This document shows positions 26,907 to 35,133 of a stretch of DNA of 64,000 nt, piece after piece. Under the pieces are notes generated by a model. That model was not told where the DNA came from, searched no databases, and saw only the letters and a list, made by a program, of their open reading frames with translations. The stretch is from Sphingomonas sp. AOB5 (GTDB lineage Bacteria; Pseudomonadota; Alphaproteobacteria; Sphingomonadales; Sphingomonadaceae). Both the position numbers and the translations under genes were made by a program. The stretch is taken from positions 1-64,000 of the forward strand of contig NZ_JARNTV010000015.1 in assembly GCF_029433115.1 (NCBI RefSeq). The letters are read 5' to 3'. Each line of letters opens with the position of its first letter. The first letter of the stretch is position 1.

Positions 26907-28179
26907 CAGGCGGAGTTTTCTGGCGGGCAGCGTGGTGCTGCCTGCCCTGACTGCAGCGACCCTCGATGGCGGCGGCCGCGATGCGATGGTGGCGACCGAC
27001 CTCGCCAACTATATCGGCTTCGGCAGCAAGCAGGCAGGCGGCGCGGGCGACAACGCCGGTGGCGAGTGGCTCGCCGCGGAACTCGAAAAGCTCGGCTTCG
27101 CGATCCAGCGCCAGAGCTTCCAGACGCCTTATTTCGAGCCGACCCGCGCGGAGCTGATCGCGGGCGAGGCAAAGGCCGCGGTCTGGCCGCAACCCATCGT
27201 CATCCAGACCGGGGCGGACGGCATGAGCGGTCCGCTGGTCCGGGTCGATGGCGCCGGAAAGGCTGATGGGGAACTGGCCGGCGCCATCGCACTGGTCGAT
27301 CTGCCTTCGGGCCGCTGGTCGACCGCGCTGGCCAAGCCGATCCGCGCACCGATCACCGCGGCGTTCGCGGGCGGGGCGAAGGCAGTGGTCGCCATCACCA
27401 ATGGCCCGACCGGCAAGATCATCGCGCTCAACGCCGATGGCCGCCAGCCGATGTTTGCGGGGCCGGTCGCGCTGATCGCGCCTGCCGACGCGCAGCCTTT
27501 CCTCGATGCCGCGCGTAGCCGTGCCTCGGCCACGCTGCACATTACAGGCAAGGGTGGGCACCGGCCCGCGTTCAACTTCATCGGTCGCATCGACCGGGGG
27601 AAGAAGCGCTGGCTGGCGGTCTCGACGCCGCGTTCGGGCTGGTATGGCTGCGCGGGCGAGCGCGGACCCGGTGTCGCGGCCTGGCTGTGGCTGGCGCGCT
27701 GGGCGAGCAAGGCGGTGCAGGATCACGACCTCGCCTTTGTGTGCAACACCGGGCACGAATATGAGTATCTCGGTGCTTCCGAAGCGCTGAAGGAGATCGC
27801 GCCCAAGCCCGCCGATACGCGCTTCTGGCTGCATCTCGGCGCCAATGTTGCCGCGCGCGACTGGCACGATATCAGCGGGTCGCCGCTGCCCAGCCCCGAC
27901 ACGCAGCGCTATCTGTCGGCCAGCCCGTCGCTGTTGCCGGTCGCGCGCGAGGCCTTTGCCGGGCTTGCCGGATATGAGGCCCCCTATTCGACCGACACGC
28001 TGACCGCGGGCGAACTGACCGAGATCGTCGCGGCGGGGTACAAGCCGGCCGCGGGCGTGTTCGGCATCCACCGCTATCACCATGTCGCCGAAGACGATGC
28101 GCGGTGCGTGCATGCACCCAATGTCATCGCCGCTTCCGCCGCCTTCCAGAGCTTCGTCGAGCGCGTGCTCGCCGGCTGA
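26899..28179 (+). CDS. Tat-exported M28-peptidase-fold protein with degenerate metal site
   Basis: 426 aa. The start MPDRRSFLAGSVVLPALTAA is a twin-arginine signal. A PA-like insert (about residues 100-200) and the order of secondary structure resemble M28 aminopeptidases with a PA domain. The usual first ligands (H-x-D and a following D) are absent: the corresponding stretch is VSTPRSGWYGCAGERGPG, and the E-E position reads NTGHEYEYLG. A late HRYHHVAEDD resembles the last metal His motif. It may be a non-peptidase, for example a binding protein or altered hydrolase, or my alignment may be off. It overlaps the MFS gene and ends the TBDR operon. Confidence 0.65.
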   Translation: MPDRRSFLAGSVVLPALTAATLDGGGRDAMVATDLANYIGFGSKQAGGAGDNAGGEWLAAELEKLGFAIQRQSFQTPYFEPTRAELIAGEAKAAVWPQPIVIQTGADGMSGPLVRVDGAGKADGELAGAIALVDLPSGRWSTALAKPIRAPITAAFAGGAKAVVAITNGPTGKIIALNADGRQPMFAGPVALIAPADAQPFLDAARSRASATLHITGKGGHRPAFNFIGRIDRGKKRWLAVSTPRSGWYGCAGERGPGVAAWLWLARWASKAVQDHDLAFVCNTGHEYEYLGASEALKEIAPKPADTRFWLHLGANVAARDWHDISGSPLPSPDTQRYLSASPSLLPVAREAFAGLAGYEAPYSTDTLTAGELTEIVAAGYKPAAGVFGIHRYHHVAEDDARCVHAPNVIAASAAFQSFVERVLAG

Positions 28180-28270
28180 CGCCGAAAGGCGATTGTGCAG
28201 CTTGTGAGCCCCCCAGCTGGTGGCCAGTGATCCAATTGCCGACGTGCGGTCGGCATGTGATATCTGCGTA

Positions 28271-28519
28271 ATGAAAAGCCTGGTTCGTATTGGCGCGCTC
28301 GACATCGCGGAGGCCATTTCGGAACGAATCGGCTCCTACGTGGATATGGAATTCATGCAGTTTCTGGCGGTGCAAGGTGACCGCATCGACTGCTGGTATA
28401 TGAATAGCGGTGGCGACGGCCCGTCATTTGCAATCGAGATTGTCCGAAGCGGCAACGGATGGGAACTCCATCTGACGGAGCATCCTGCGGGGACCGAGCA
28501 GTCCATCGAGCTTCCCTGA
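28271..28519 (+). CDS. Small hypothetical protein
   Basis: 82 aa from the ATG at 28271; a GTG at 28220 would add 17 residues. I do not recognise the family. The protein is acidic and looks soluble (FMQFLAVQGDRIDCWYMN, GWELHLTEHPAG). The stretch is visibly less GC-rich than its neighbours, no ribosome-binding site is evident, and it stands alone between the M28-fold gene and the terminator of the convergent TBDR. It may be an imported or decaying gene. Confidence 0.4.
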   Translation: MKSLVRIGALDIAEAISERIGSYVDMEFMQFLAVQGDRIDCWYMNSGGDGPSFAIEIVRSGNGWELHLTEHPAGTEQSIELP

Positions 28520-28574
28520 CGGCTGCCTTCCAGAAAAACTGCCCGGTGGCCGTCATACTCGCCGGCTGACCCAC

Positions 28575-28611
28575 AAAAAAAGGCCAGCTGCCGGGGGAAG
28601 GGCAGCTGGCC
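28575..28611 (-). terminator. Rho-independent terminator of the minus-strand TBDR
   Basis: Perfect 11-base stem GGCCAGCTGCC (28582-28592) / GGCAGCTGGCC (28601-28611) with an 8-base loop, followed on the minus strand by seven T (plus-strand A run 28575-28581). It lies 33 bases after the TBDR stop codon. Confidence 0.92.
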
Positions 28612-28644
28612 GATGGCGCTCCGGGGAGGAGGGGCCGGGAGAGG

Positions 28645-31443
28645 TTAGAAGGAGAGGCGCCCGCCCAGCACGAACTGCCGCCCGCTATGGGTCAGCACGT
28701 TCAGGCGGTTGGTCTCGTCGACGAACTGGTCGTTCTTCTCGTCGGTGAGGTTGATCATCTCGAGGCTCACCTTGAAATTGTCGGTGATGTTGTACGAGAT
28801 CTGCGCGTCGACATTGGTGGTGGCGTTGGTGCCGTTATAGGCATTGCCTTCGGTGCCCGGCACCGCGGTCAGATAGCTCGAGCGATAGGCGACCGATCCG
28901 CGGATCGAGAACTTGCCGGTCTCGTAATAGAGCGTGCCGTTGGCGGCGTACTTCGACAGACCGAGCAGCGAGGCGCGGACGGTGGTCGCACCGGTGGCCG
29001 AGGTCAGATACTCGATGTCCGACGTGACATAGGTGAAGTTCGCCAGCACGCCGAAGTTCGACAGGAAGCCCGGCAGGAAGGTGAAGGGCTGCTGCACATT
29101 CACTTCGAAGCCGCGCAGCATGCCGCCCTTCGAATTGACCGGCTGGCTGACGATGAAGATGTCGGTCGGCGACGCCGTCGTGCCGGTCAGCAGCGAATTG
29201 GGCAGGCCCAGGCTGGTATAGGGCACGCTGGTGCTCAGCGTCTGGACGAAGGTGCCGATATCCTTCTGGAACACCGAGACCGCATAGATGGCGCCGCGGG
29301 TCGGATACCATTCGATCGAGGCGTCGAGATTGTTCGACTGGGTCGGGATCAGGTTCGGGTTGCCCGAGCTGAAGGTACGGTTGCCGCCCGACACGTTGAG
29401 GTTGCCGCCGGGGCTGAGCGAGCCGATGCCGGCGCGGGCGATGGTCTTCGCCGCCGCGACACGAACCAGCAGATTGTCGGTCACGTCGAACACGAGGTTC
29501 GCCGAGGGCAGCCAGCGGCTATAGCTGTTCTCGGCATTGACCAGATTCACCGTCGCGCCCTGGCTGGCATAGCTGGTCGAGAACTGATCGGTGCGGACAT
29601 AGCGCAGGCCGATATCGCCGCGCAGCGGCAGGCCGACGTCGCGGAAGTTGAAGGTCGCCATGCCCCATGCGCCGATATCGTCCTCGCGAACGGTGACATA
29701 GGAGCCGCGCGCGGTTGCGTTCTCGACGCCGCCGGTGGCGTAGGTCGGGTTGGTCGAGGTGCCGAGCGCATCCTGGAAGGCGGCCAGATTGGGAACGACC
29801 CAGCTGGTCGGCGTGCCCGAGGGGATGCCCAGCCCGCGGCCGAAGCCCGAGAAGGTGGTGAGCAGCGGCGCAAGCTGCGCGGCCGTGAGGGTGGTCACCA
29901 CCGTCTCGCCCTGCAGGCGGCGCTGTTCGGTCGAGCTGTATTCGAAGCGGCGCCAGTCGGCCCCGGCCTTCAGCGACACCACCGAGCTGGCGGTCCATTC
30001 GACGAAGCCCTTGGCGTTGGTGAAGCTGTTGTCGACCGTCTGCGGACGGATGCGGACTTCCGAAGTGCCGTTGGTGAACGAGAAGGTGCTCGCGCTGGCG
30101 ATGTTCACGCCCGGACGGATTGTCGGGAAGCGGGTCGAGAAGTCGTAGTAGAAGCCGTTGGTGTTGGCCGCGTCGATGGTGACCGTGGTCTGCACCGGGT
30201 TGCGGAAGGCCGAGTTCGAATAGCCGACCACGACGCCCATCTTCACCTTGTCCCCGAACTTCTGATCGAGCGTGCCGGTGAGCTGGTAGAAATCGGTGGT
30301 CAGCTCGTCATAGCGGGCCTGGGTGCGCAGATCGACATTGTCGAACGTACCCGAGATGATGTTGCTGTTCGAATCGACGGTGGCCGAGCGGATGATCGTC
30401 TGCGGCTTGCCGGTGCCCGAGCGGCTGAAGCTGATTGCCTGGAACTGCGACTCACTGCGCGTGCCGTCGAGGCGCGAATAGAGGCCGTCGATCGAGATCA
30501 GCGTGCGGTCGGTCGGCTGGAACTGCAGCGACAGGGCGGCGCCGAGGCGCTGCTGCTGGATGTCGTAGCTGACCAGGCCCGGGATGCGCGGATGATAGAG
30601 TGCGGTCTCGGGATTGGTGTCGTTGATCTGGGCGATGGTCTTGCCGTTGATCGTCGAGGCGGCGTTGAAGCCGCCGTTGAAGCCGCCATAGGTCCAGCGC
30701 GTGATGTTCGCGCCTTCCTCGGTCAGGCGGCGCTCTTCGTACGAGAAGGACAGCAGCACGCCGAACCGGCCGTCATTGGTGCTGGTGGTGACCAGGCCCG
30801 ACAGGCGCGGCTTCGCCTTGCGGGCGAGATCGTTGTAGCTGACCGAGGCCGAGAAGACGGCGGTCGGCTTCTTGTAGTCGAGCGGACGCGCGGTCTGCAG
30901 GTCGACGGTGCCGCCGAGCGACCCTTCCTCGACATCGGCGGTCGCAGTCTTGCGCACGGCCAGGCTGTTGAACAGGTCCGACGAGAAGATGTTGAAGTCG
31001 AAGCCGCGGCCGCGGTTCACGCCGCCCGAATTGTCGGTGCCGCCGGTGGTGCCGATGGCTTCCATGCCGTTGATGCGCACGCGGCTATATTCGGGCCCGA
31101 GGCCGCGGACCGAGATGTTGCGGCCTTCGCCGTTGACGCGGCTGATCGCGACGCCGGGAATGCGCTGAAGCGACTCGGCGAGGTTCAGGTCCGGAAATTC
31201 GGCGATGTCTTCCGCCTTGATGACGTCGACGGTCGCGGTCTCGTTGCGCTTGATGCCGATCGCGCCGCTCAGGCTCTCGCGGAAGCCCTTCACGACGATC
31301 TCGTTGCCGGCGCCTTCGTCCTGCGCATCCTGCGCGATATCGGCGGGCGCATCAGTCGACTGGGCGAACGCACTGGTCGCGGTCAGGGCTGCCGCTGCAC
31401 CGGAAAGGGCGAGAAGGGACTTGAAGATACGAATGCGGGTCAT
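28645..31443 (-). CDS. TonB-dependent receptor, carbohydrate-type
   Basis: 932 aa from the ATG at 31443 (AGGGGAGT upstream), with a signal peptide ending near SAFAQ. The N terminus has the arrangement EIVVKGFRESLSGAIGIKRN and AEDIAEFPDLNLAESLQRIP, then VRGLGPEYSRVRINGMEA. This is typical of the roughly 900-1000 aa TBDRs that take up sugars and oligosaccharides in Caulobacter, Xanthomonas and sphingomonads. The C terminus ends GGRLSF. It is divergent from an ACS-type sugar-acid carrier over 285 bases and has a strong terminator. The ligand is probably a carbohydrate or sugar acid (inference from subfamily and neighbours). Confidence 0.93.
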   Translation of the reverse strand: MTRIRIFKSLLALSGAAAALTATSAFAQSTDAPADIAQDAQDEGAGNEIVVKGFRESLSGAIGIKRNETATVDVIKAEDIAEFPDLNLAESLQRIPGVAISRVNGEGRNISVRGLGPEYSRVRINGMEAIGTTGGTDNSGGVNRGRGFDFNIFSSDLFNSLAVRKTATADVEEGSLGGTVDLQTARPLDYKKPTAVFSASVSYNDLARKAKPRLSGLVTTSTNDGRFGVLLSFSYEERRLTEEGANITRWTYGGFNGGFNAASTINGKTIAQINDTNPETALYHPRIPGLVSYDIQQQRLGAALSLQFQPTDRTLISIDGLYSRLDGTRSESQFQAISFSRSGTGKPQTIIRSATVDSNSNIISGTFDNVDLRTQARYDELTTDFYQLTGTLDQKFGDKVKMGVVVGYSNSAFRNPVQTTVTIDAANTNGFYYDFSTRFPTIRPGVNIASASTFSFTNGTSEVRIRPQTVDNSFTNAKGFVEWTASSVVSLKAGADWRRFEYSSTEQRRLQGETVVTTLTAAQLAPLLTTFSGFGRGLGIPSGTPTSWVVPNLAAFQDALGTSTNPTYATGGVENATARGSYVTVREDDIGAWGMATFNFRDVGLPLRGDIGLRYVRTDQFSTSYASQGATVNLVNAENSYSRWLPSANLVFDVTDNLLVRVAAAKTIARAGIGSLSPGGNLNVSGGNRTFSSGNPNLIPTQSNNLDASIEWYPTRGAIYAVSVFQKDIGTFVQTLSTSVPYTSLGLPNSLLTGTTASPTDIFIVSQPVNSKGGMLRGFEVNVQQPFTFLPGFLSNFGVLANFTYVTSDIEYLTSATGATTVRASLLGLSKYAANGTLYYETGKFSIRGSVAYRSSYLTAVPGTEGNAYNGTNATTNVDAQISYNITDNFKVSLEMINLTDEKNDQFVDETNRLNVLTHSGRQFVLGGRLSF

Positions 31444-31541
31444 GCTTTCAGACTCCCCTGAAATGGCGCGGCTTCGTGACGAGCCTGCTTCGATTGGCTG
31501 GTTAGCCGCGGCGGGCGGCGACATGCCAATCTCAATCGGAC

Positions 31542-31553
31542 ATGGATCGATGC
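31542..31553. promoter_or_regulatory. 12-base motif shared with the kdgD upstream region
   Basis: ATGGATCGATGC occurs here, between the divergent TBDR and MFS genes, and again at 38624-38635 upstream of the kdgD-like gene. It contains the palindrome ATCGAT and could be a common operator. Confidence 0.35.
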
Positions 31554-31728
31554 GCGACATGCACTGATCGGGCGTCTGGGAGAGGCGGCGGAGTCGCATC
31601 GAGCCAAGATGTGGCTGGATCGTTCCCGAATTTGACTTGGACCGCCACGCATGCCGCAGGTACGCCGATTCAAAGGACAAACGCGCGCCCGCAACAGAGG
31701 CGCGCGAGTCAGCGAAGGAGAGCGTGCC

Positions 31729-33036
31729 ATGATCGATCAGCGCACCAGACCCACCCATGTGCGCTATGCGATCATCGCATTGATCTTCATCATCACATCG
31801 GTGAACTATGCCGATCGCGCGACCTTCTCGATCGCGGGCAGTGCGGCATCGTCGGAACTGGGGCTGTCCCCGATCCAGACCGGATATATCCTTTCCGCCT
31901 TTGCCTGGGCCTATGCGCTGGCGCAGATCCCGGGCGGCATCCTGCTCGACAAGTTCGGTACCAAGCGCATCTATGCCGGCGCGATTGCGCTATGGTCGCT
32001 GTTCACCGCGACGCAGGGCTTTGCCGGCTGGCTGCCCGGGGTGTCGGCGGTCACGATGCTGTTCGCGATGCGCTTTCTGGTCGGGCTGGCCGAGGCGCCG
32101 TCCTTCCCGGGCAATGCGCGGCTGGTCACCGCATGGTTCCCTTCGGCCGAGCGCGGGACCGCATCGGCGATCTTCAATTCCGCGCAATATTTCTCGATCG
32201 TGGTGTTCGTGCCGCTGATGGGCTGGCTGGCGCATGAGCATGGCTGGCGCACGATCTTCTGGACGATGGGCGTGATCGGCCTGCTCGCCACGCTGGCCTT
32301 TCTGCGCTTCATCCACAGCCCGGTGAACCACCCCTCGATCAACGCCGCCGAGCTGGCGCATATCGAGGCGGGCGGCGGTCAGGTGAACATGGAAACGGCC
32401 ACGGTCCAGAAGTTCGACTGGGGCAATGTCGGCAAGCTGATCGCCAACCGGATGATGCTGGGAATCTATCTTGGCCAGTACTGCATCAACGTGCTGACCT
32501 ATTTCTTCGTCACCTGGTTCCCGATCTATCTGGTCAAGGAGCGCGGGCTGAACATCATGGAGGCGGGCTTTGCAGCCGCAGCACCCGCGATCTTCGGCTT
32601 CGTCGGCGGGCTGGCGGGCGGATACGCTTCGGACATGATCCTGAAGCGGACCGGATCGCTCGATCTGGCGCGCAAGGGACCTCTGGTGTTCGGCATGGTG
32701 CTGGCGACGATGATCATCGCCTGCGTCTGGGCGCAGACCGAGTGGATGGTGATCGTGCTGATGTCGATCGCGTTCTTCGGCAAGGGCGTCGCGTCGCTCG
32801 GCTGGGCGATCATGGCTGATGTCGCGCCGCGCAAGCTGGCGGGCCTGTCGGGCGGCGTGTTCAACATGTTCGGCAATCTGGCGGGCATCGCGACGCCGAT
32901 CGTGGTCGGCTATATCGTCAGCGCGACCGGCTCGTTCGATCTGGCGCTCGTCTATGTCGGTGCGCACTGCCTGCTGACGATCTTCGCCTTCATGGTCATC
33001 GCCGGACCGATCCGCCGGGTGGAGCTGCCGGAATGA
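31729..33036 (+). CDS. MFS transporter, anion:cation symporter (ACS) type
   Basis: 435 aa from the ATG at 31729, with AAGGAGAG upstream. VNYADRATFSIAG in helix 1 and QIPGGILLDKFGTKR in loop 2-3 are typical of the ACS branch (hexuronate ExuT, glucarate GudP, galactonate DgoT and phthalate carriers). Twelve helices are visible. It is an inner-membrane proton symporter for an organic anion, most likely an acidic sugar given the divergent carbohydrate-type TBDR and the kdgD-like gene 5 kb away. Its stop overlaps the ATG of the following Tat-exported protein (ATGA). Confidence 0.92.
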   Translation: MIDQRTRPTHVRYAIIALIFIITSVNYADRATFSIAGSAASSELGLSPIQTGYILSAFAWAYALAQIPGGILLDKFGTKRIYAGAIALWSLFTATQGFAGWLPGVSAVTMLFAMRFLVGLAEAPSFPGNARLVTAWFPSAERGTASAIFNSAQYFSIVVFVPLMGWLAHEHGWRTIFWTMGVIGLLATLAFLRFIHSPVNHPSINAAELAHIEAGGGQVNMETATVQKFDWGNVGKLIANRMMLGIYLGQYCINVLTYFFVTWFPIYLVKERGLNIMEAGFAAAAPAIFGFVGGLAGGYASDMILKRTGSLDLARKGPLVFGMVLATMIIACVWAQTEWMVIVLMSIAFFGKGVASLGWAIMADVAPRKLAGLSGGVFNMFGNLAGIATPIVVGYIVSATGSFDLALVYVGAHCLLTIFAFMVIAGPIRRVELPE

Positions 33037-34877
33037 GCATCGCCCAGAACGGAACGCGCCGCGACTTCCTGTTCCGTTCGGCGGCCACCGCCACGCTGAT
33101 GTTGCCCGCGACGGCGCGTGCCGCGGCGCCTGCACTGGTCGCCCGCACGCCGATGGCGGCGCCCGAATGGGCCACGCTCCAGCGCGAACTGCTCCGCCGC
33201 AATGCCGAGGCGTGCGAGGCCTTCTATGCCAGCTATGTCGACCGCAAGGGCTGGCTGAAGGTGTTCGAGCGCTGGGGCGCGAACGATGGTCCCGACGATG
33301 CGGCCGAAGCGACCAACGACTGGGCGATCCTGCACGCGCTGGGCGGATCGGACCGGATCCTGACGCTGACCCACAGCTTCTGGGAAGGGCATCTCAAGCA
33401 GTACACGGCGATGCGGACCGTCGAGACCCCGGCGGCGCGGCGCGGCATGTATTATCGCGAATTCCCGGTCCAGATGGACTGGCAGCACAACAGCGAAGGC
33501 CTCACCACCTTCAATTGCATGGGGCTTTCGACCCCGCGCGATGCGAAGCTGTTGGCGCGCACCCGCCGCTATGCCGATTTCTACACCGGCGCGGACAAGT
33601 CGGTGCGGAACTACGATCCGAAGCTGCGGATGATGCGCAGCATGATGAATGGCAGCCGCGGCCCGATGCTGCGCGATGCGACAGCGCTCGACTGGGCGGG
33701 CGATCCGTTCGAGGCCGGCGCGCGCTTCCATATGGAGCATGGCGAGACGACCTATCAGGAAACGCTCGATCACTATGTCGAGTATACCGATGTGGTCGGC
33801 GACAATCCCTTGAACCTTCAGGCGACCACGCTGGGCCTGAACGCGTACGCACTGGGCGCGGGCGAGCGGTTCCGGCGATGGGCGCTCGACTATCTCGATG
33901 CCTGGGTGGATCGCGCCAAGGCCAATGGCGACATGCTGCCGAGCAAGATCCTGCCCGACGGCAAGATCGCGCCGGACTGGTGGGGCGGCGTCTATGGCTG
34001 GGGCTTCTCGCCCATCGCGACGCCGGGCAAGCGCGAGGATCGCAACCGCGTACCGCGTTCGATCACCGCCTTCCTCAACGGCACGCTGCTGACCGGCGAT
34101 TCGGCTTATATCGACGTGTGGCGCCGCCAGAATGCGCGGATCAACGAGGCCGGGCGGCAGAAGGACGGCAAGTTCGAGGCGCCGACCATGTATGGCGCCG
34201 AAGGCTGGTACAGCTTCAAGCCCGGCCCCTATCGCACCAACGGGTTCGAGATCTGGTATGTCAGCCAGCGCGCCGACGATCGCGCGGCGGCGGGCGATCA
34301 TCCTTGGGTCTCGTTCCTCGAAGGCGGCAATCCGGACTATCCGGTGCAGGCGCTGAACAAGGATCTGAAGCGCGTCGCGGATCGCGTCGCGGCGCGCGAG
34401 GCGGACACGACCACGGCCGATACGCGGCTGGCCGACTGGCCGATCGACAAGAACCCGGCGAGCGTCACCAGCCTGATCCAGCTGATGACCGGCGGCATGC
34501 ACATCGCCCGCCCGCCCTGGACCTCGACTTCGCCCAATCAGGGCGGCGTGCCGTTCCATTGCCGGCTGCGCTATTTTGACGCGGAGAAGCGCCGCGCGGG
34601 CGTGCCGGAGGATGTCGCGGCGCTGGTGCATGCGATGGGCGATACCTCGGCCGAGGTGACGCTCGTCAATCTGGGCAAGGCGCGGCGCACGGTGATCGTG
34701 CAGGGCGGCGCCTATGCCGAGCACGCAATCGAGAGCGTGACGATGGACGGCGCGCCGATGGCCGTCGGCGGGCGCGACTTCACGCTGCGGCTGGAGCCGG
34801 GCTGCGGCACGCGGCTGAAGCTGGCGATGAAGCGCTATGCCAACCGGCCGACTCTGGCGTTTCCCTGGGATCGCTGA
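33033..34877 (+). CDS. Tat-exported protein of unknown family
   Basis: 614 aa. The start contains a twin-arginine motif, TRRDFLFRSAATATLMLPA (residues 8-26), so it is folded in the cytoplasm and exported. The body is rich in Trp, Tyr, His and Asp: FWEGHLKQYTAMR, MDWQHNSEGL, CMGLSTPRDAK, WGGVYGWGF. This looks like a helical-toroid enzyme with a sugar-binding cleft, followed by a beta-rich C-terminal domain of about 100 residues (AEVTLVNLGKARRTVIVQGG). I do not recognise a named family and do not assign an activity; a lyase or glycosidase role is only a guess. It is translationally coupled to the ACS carrier. Confidence 0.85.
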   Translation: MSIAQNGTRRDFLFRSAATATLMLPATARAAAPALVARTPMAAPEWATLQRELLRRNAEACEAFYASYVDRKGWLKVFERWGANDGPDDAAEATNDWAILHALGGSDRILTLTHSFWEGHLKQYTAMRTVETPAARRGMYYREFPVQMDWQHNSEGLTTFNCMGLSTPRDAKLLARTRRYADFYTGADKSVRNYDPKLRMMRSMMNGSRGPMLRDATALDWAGDPFEAGARFHMEHGETTYQETLDHYVEYTDVVGDNPLNLQATTLGLNAYALGAGERFRRWALDYLDAWVDRAKANGDMLPSKILPDGKIAPDWWGGVYGWGFSPIATPGKREDRNRVPRSITAFLNGTLLTGDSAYIDVWRRQNARINEAGRQKDGKFEAPTMYGAEGWYSFKPGPYRTNGFEIWYVSQRADDRAAAGDHPWVSFLEGGNPDYPVQALNKDLKRVADRVAAREADTTTADTRLADWPIDKNPASVTSLIQLMTGGMHIARPPWTSTSPNQGGVPFHCRLRYFDAEKRRAGVPEDVAALVHAMGDTSAEVTLVNLGKARRTVIVQGGAYAEHAIESVTMDGAPMAVGGRDFTLRLEPGCGTRLKLAMKRYANRPTLAFPWDR

Positions 34878-34944
34878 GGCTGAAACTTCACACTAGCTTC
34901 ACACTGACCCGGATGGTTTGAGCGAGGCGGTTTCTCCATTCCTG

Positions 34945-35035
34945 CGTCACCCTGAACTTGTTTCAGGGTCCATTTCTCCACCGGCGCTGTCATCGCTTGT
35001 TGGGCGATGGATGCTGAAACAAGTTCAGCATGACG
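34945..35035. repeat. Palindromic intergenic element (TGAACTTGTTTCAG type)
   Basis: Arms 34945-34972 (begins CGTCACCCTGAACTTG) and 35008-35035 (ends TTCAGCATGACG) are inverted over 28 bases with four mismatches; each arm carries a smaller hairpin. It lies between the convergent genes ending at 34877 and 35134. I associate this kind of element with many scattered copies in sphingomonad genomes; only one copy is in this window. Confidence 0.75.
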
Positions 35036-35133
35036 GAAGGGGAAAGCGGGGTTCGCTGGCAATATCAAAGAGCGGTCGGAAACAACACCGACCGCGCGAG
35101 CCAAGCAGGCGAAGTCCAACATTGCAAGCGGGG

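Noticed and set aside
28687-31461. 924-codon open frame antisense to the carbohydrate-type TBDR
   Set aside because: Same reason: a shadow of a real gene that has its own ribosome-binding site and terminator.
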